Assembly (NCBI GenBank): GCA_019240755.1
Contig: JAFAXS010000139.1
Coordinates: 1 to 33,017, forward strand
Reading direction: 5' to 3'
DNA from: Vulcanimicrobiota bacterium
Lineage (GTDB): Bacteria; Vulcanimicrobiota; Vulcanimicrobiia; Vulcanimicrobiales; Vulcanimicrobiaceae
DNA: 33,017 bases
The first letter of the stretch is position 1, and each line of letters begins with the position of its first letter. This document shows, piece by piece, positions 30,478-33,017 of the stretch. Under the pieces are notes generated by a model. That model made no database searches. It was not told the DNA's origin and saw only the letters and a program-made list of their open reading frames with translations. The position numbers and the translations under genes were made by a program.

Positions 30478-32085
30478 ATGAAGCGACGGATGCTCCCGGC
30501 GCGAGGGCTTCTCACCGCACTCGCGCTCGGTTCCCTCATGACCGGCGTGGCGTTGGCTCAGAACGTTCCGCCGCCGAGTTCCATGCAGCCGGTGCCCGGC
30601 GTCCAAATGCCGTCGCCATTGCCGCAACCCACGGTCAGCGGCACGCCGATTCCGTATCCGGCGTATGGAGTTCCCGCGCCCGACGTCGTCCAGTTAACGC
30701 CGAAGAAGGGCGTTCCGCAGTCGATTTCGCTGGCTGACGCCATCCGGATCGCGGTCGCGCTGTCGCCGACCTTCGCTCTGCAAAATGCACAGTGGGCGGC
30801 GATCCATGCCAAATACGAGTCGTCGAAGCAGGCATATTACCCGAGCGTCAGCGGGAACGCGACGCTAGGGAAGTCGTACAGCAATGGAACGACGGCGTCA
30901 ACCGGCGGTGCGGGCAGCCCGAGCGCGACGCCGAGCCCCGCAATCGTTCCGAATGCCGCATTCGGCTTGGCGACGCCCGCGGCGTACTCGCAAGCGACGG
31001 TGACGAACGAGTCGGCTACCATTACCGTTACTCAGCTGATCTACGACGGTGGCCGAACCATCGCGGCGATTCGTGCGGCCAAGGCCGCCGACATCGCCGG
31101 TCGGGCAACGCTTCTGCGGCAGCTGCAGACGCTGGCCTTGACCGTGGCTAACGCGTACTACGCCGTCCTGGAAGACAACGCGACTGTGGCCGCCGACGCC
31201 CAACTGGTCCGCGAGTTCGAAATCAACGTGGCGTCAGTGGCGGCCCAGATCCGCAACGGGGCGGCGGCGCGCTCCGACATCGCGGCCGCGCAGTTTCAGG
31301 TGGCGCAGGCCCGCGGTCAGCTGGTAACCGCTCAAGGGACCGCAATCGGGGCTCAGGCAACGTTCGCTACGACGCTCGGTCTCGATGCCGACTCTGAAGT
31401 CGTACCCAAGTCACGGATCGCGCAGCCGGCCGCCCCAAATCTGTCGTATGCAGGCGCACTGAAGCGCGCGCTCGTCATGCGCCCCGACTATATCTCTGCG
31501 GCCTATAACGTTCAGTCTGCTCGCGAGAACTTGCGCTACGCCAAACTGGCCCGGTTCCCGGTTCTCGCGGCGGGTGCCACCGACGGCATCAGCCGGCAGT
31601 TCATCAACTGCTTTTCAACCACAACGACCGTCAAGAATGGCAATGTCATCGGAATCTCCGAATGCCCGGGACCGCAGAGCTGGTCGAACAGCAAGACGCT
31701 GGGCCTCAGTCTTAGCGTCCCGATTTACGACCAGGGAGTCACGAATTACAACATCGCGGTCGCGCAGTCGCAGTTGGACCAGGCCAACGCGACGCTCAAC
31801 TCGACGCGCCTGACCGTTGAATCCGACGTTCGCTCGGCGCTGGCGACCTTGATTTCGGCTCGTGCATCGCTCGTACAGGCCGGCTTAGAGCTGCGGTCGG
31901 CGCAGGTCACGCTGGACGCAACCCAGGCACAGTATAAGGTAGGAGCGACGACCATCCTTAACGTCGTTACGGCGGAGGCAAACCTTTCGACCGCCCAATC
32001 CGCCTACATTACCGCGCTCTATAGCGTCCAGACGGCGCAACAGAACTACCTCTACGCGACGGGGCTCAGCGACGTTCAAATCTAA
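30478..32085 (+). CDS. TolC-like outer-membrane efflux channel
   Basis: A 535-residue outer membrane factor. A signal peptide ends near GVALAQ, followed by a Pro-rich linker (about 30-75). Two TolC repeats follow: the first starts SLADAIRIAVALSPTFALQNA (about 82-102) with helices such as LALTVANAYYAVLEDNATVA. The second starts SYAGALKRALVMRPDYISAA and ends with YKVGATTILNVVTAEANL. Both have the usual long helical hairpins and short barrel strands (LSLSVPIYDQG). It starts three bases after the adaptor stop and works with it in export across the outer membrane. Confidence 0.93.
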   Translation: MKRRMLPARGLLTALALGSLMTGVALAQNVPPPSSMQPVPGVQMPSPLPQPTVSGTPIPYPAYGVPAPDVVQLTPKKGVPQSISLADAIRIAVALSPTFALQNAQWAAIHAKYESSKQAYYPSVSGNATLGKSYSNGTTASTGGAGSPSATPSPAIVPNAAFGLATPAAYSQATVTNESATITVTQLIYDGGRTIAAIRAAKAADIAGRATLLRQLQTLALTVANAYYAVLEDNATVAADAQLVREFEINVASVAAQIRNGAAARSDIAAAQFQVAQARGQLVTAQGTAIGAQATFATTLGLDADSEVVPKSRIAQPAAPNLSYAGALKRALVMRPDYISAAYNVQSARENLRYAKLARFPVLAAGATDGISRQFINCFSTTTTVKNGNVIGISECPGPQSWSNSKTLGLSLSVPIYDQGVTNYNIAVAQSQLDQANATLNSTRLTVESDVRSALATLISARASLVQAGLELRSAQVTLDATQAQYKVGATTILNVVTAEANLSTAQSAYITALYSVQTAQQNYLYATGLSDVQI

Positions 32086-32094
32086 CTAGCCTAA

Positions 32095-33017
32095 ATGGTG
32101 GGCCAATCGGCGCCGCTGCCTGCTACGGTCTCCGACCCGATCAATTCCGCGATCCTGGCCGTCTCGGAGGATCGGCTGAGCGGTTTTCAGATCGATCCGT
32201 TCGGCGAGATAGCCGCGCGCGCGGGCATCGACGCGCAAACCGTCATCGACCGCGTTCGCGCCATGCTTGCCGCCGGCACGATCCGCCGCGTGCGTCAGAC
32301 GCTGCTCGCGACGAACTTGGCGGCTGGCGCGCTCTGCGCGTGGGAAGTTCTGCCGGCGCGTTTAGATTTAGCCTTCGACTTTATGTTCCGCGTCGATCCG
32401 TTCTCGGGACACGTCGTCATCCGGACGGCGGATGCGGCGACGGCGGGAAGCTCGTACCGCTTGTGGACGACGCTGAAGGTTCCACAAGGATTCTCGTTGC
32501 GCAAGCACGCGCAGTGGCTCGCCGCCCAAGTCGGGGCCGATCGTTTCCGCCTGATGCCTGCGAAGATGCTCTTCGCGCTCGGCGTTGGACACGTCCGTCG
32601 GCGCGGTTTGCCCCCCGGGGCGCGCGCCGCCGAACCGGCACGGCCGCTACCTGCCGGGATCGTGGAGCTTTCTACGCTCGAATGGCGAGCGTTGACCGCG
32701 CTCAAGCGCGAGTTTCGCTCCGAGGAACTCGTGCGCGACCTTTGGCGAGCGCGCGCGGCCGAAGCGGGCCTCGACCTCGATAGGTTCGTCGCAATCGCGC
32801 GAACGCTGCAGGAGCGAGGGGTGATCGGGCGATTCTCGACCTTCCTCGAGCACGTGAAGCCGACGGCGGGCAACGAGCGCGTGACGCGATATAACGCGCT
32901 CTTTCATTGGGCCGTTCCGCCCGGGATGGAGGTTGCCGCGGGTTGCGAGGTCGGCCGCCACTACGCGATCACCCACGCATACTGGCGCGAGGGCGGTCCC
33001 GAGTTTCGCGACGTCAA
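32095..33017 (+). CDS. Tandem AhbA/AhbB-like (siroheme decarboxylase / Lrp-type) protein, cut by the window end
   Basis: At least 307 residues, open to the last base. Two Lrp-like halves are visible. The first (about 12-175) has a winged-helix part (FQIDPFGEIAARAGIDAQTV, then GTIRRVRQTLL) and a ligand part with SYRLWTTLKVPQGF and RLMPAKMLFALGV. The second begins about residue 195 with LEWRALTALK, GVIGRFSTFLEHV, then RYNALFHWAVPPG and ITHAYWREGG. These patterns match AhbA/AhbB, the two subunits that decarboxylate siroheme in the alternative heme pathway, here apparently in one chain. An Lrp/AsnC-type regulator is the alternative. In the first half the family His/Tyr segment is altered (GHVVIRTA). 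The ATG is ten bases after the TolC-like stop. Confidence 0.7.
   Translation, partial: MVGQSAPLPATVSDPINSAILAVSEDRLSGFQIDPFGEIAARAGIDAQTVIDRVRAMLAAGTIRRVRQTLLATNLAAGALCAWEVLPARLDLAFDFMFRVDPFSGHVVIRTADAATAGSSYRLWTTLKVPQGFSLRKHAQWLAAQVGADRFRLMPAKMLFALGVGHVRRRGLPPGARAAEPARPLPAGIVELSTLEWRALTALKREFRSEELVRDLWRARAAEAGLDLDRFVAIARTLQERGVIGRFSTFLEHVKPTAGNERVTRYNALFHWAVPPGMEVAAGCEVGRHYAITHAYWREGGPEFRDV

Noticed and set aside
1-33017. tRNA/rRNA genes, CRISPR arrays, insertion sequences, attachment sites
   Set aside because: No cloverleaf-like TTCGA arm with acceptor pairing, no regularly spaced repeats and no transposase or integrase motifs were seen by eye.

Overview
The window reads as a gene-dense, high-GC chromosome segment from a diderm bacterium. 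A TolC-type channel, a lipoprotein efflux adaptor and a putative outer-membrane barrel point to two membranes. The barrel protein also carries a copper-amine-oxidase-type stalk domain, a SufR/SufCDS/SufU iron-sulfur locus is present, and GTG/TTG starts are common. This mix fits lineages such as Candidatus Eremiobacterota (WPS-2) or its neighbours, but that placement is inference from family memory, not a computed result. I saw no tRNA, rRNA, CRISPR array, transposase or prophage gene, and no gene-free stretch longer than about 180 bases.

Layout. (1) 1-594: 3' part of a metallo-beta-lactamase-fold hydrolase. (2) 591-7771, all minus strand, read from the right: an ECF sigma factor; an anti-sigma zinc domain fused to an O6-alkylguanine-DNA alkyltransferase; a PHP phosphoesterase with a long histone-H1-like basic tail; an EF-G-like GTPase of the FusA2 type; an oligopeptide-type substrate-binding lipoprotein; and orotate phosphoribosyltransferase. 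The genes overlap or lie within 40 bases of each other. (3) 7879-10616: small unassigned proteins, one of which apparently starts with ATT. (4) 10619-15494: iron-sulfur assembly locus. sufC-sufD-sufS-sufU run on the minus strand, and sufR plus a second U-type scaffold run divergently. The two promoters are mirror images sharing one palindrome. No sufB is present. (5) 15481-19518: six-gene overlapping operon folD - O-methyltransferase - flavin reductase - MBL hydrolase - thpR - alpha/beta hydrolase. (6) 19586-21033: TlpA-like thioredoxin and an overlapping membrane protein. (7) 20996-26190: overlapping operon of a tandem nitrilase-fold hydrolase, a DUF4337-like membrane protein, a beta-propeller protein (apparent ATT start with a strong Shine-Dalgarno) and a phosphodiester-glycosidase-family protein. 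(8) 26191-29077: an exported protein behind a structured leader, a stalk-plus-barrel protein behind another structured intergenic region, and an FlK-like thioesterase. (9) 29200-33017: efflux adaptor, TolC-like channel, and the start of a protein with two AhbA/AhbB-like (siroheme decarboxylase/Lrp-type) halves.

The most striking system is the sigma factor plus anti-sigma/alkyltransferase fusion. One polypeptide joins a sigma-binding zinc domain to a complete-looking suicide DNA-repair enzyme. This suggests that alkylation of the repair domain could release the sigma factor, by a different architecture from Ada. A second theme is initiation. Two secreted-protein genes lack any ATG/GTG/TTG that preserves the signal peptide, yet both have a well-placed Shine-Dalgarno followed by ATT. 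A third is the mirror-symmetric suf promoter pair, whose -10 boxes sit so close to the ATGs that both transcripts could be leaderless or nearly so.
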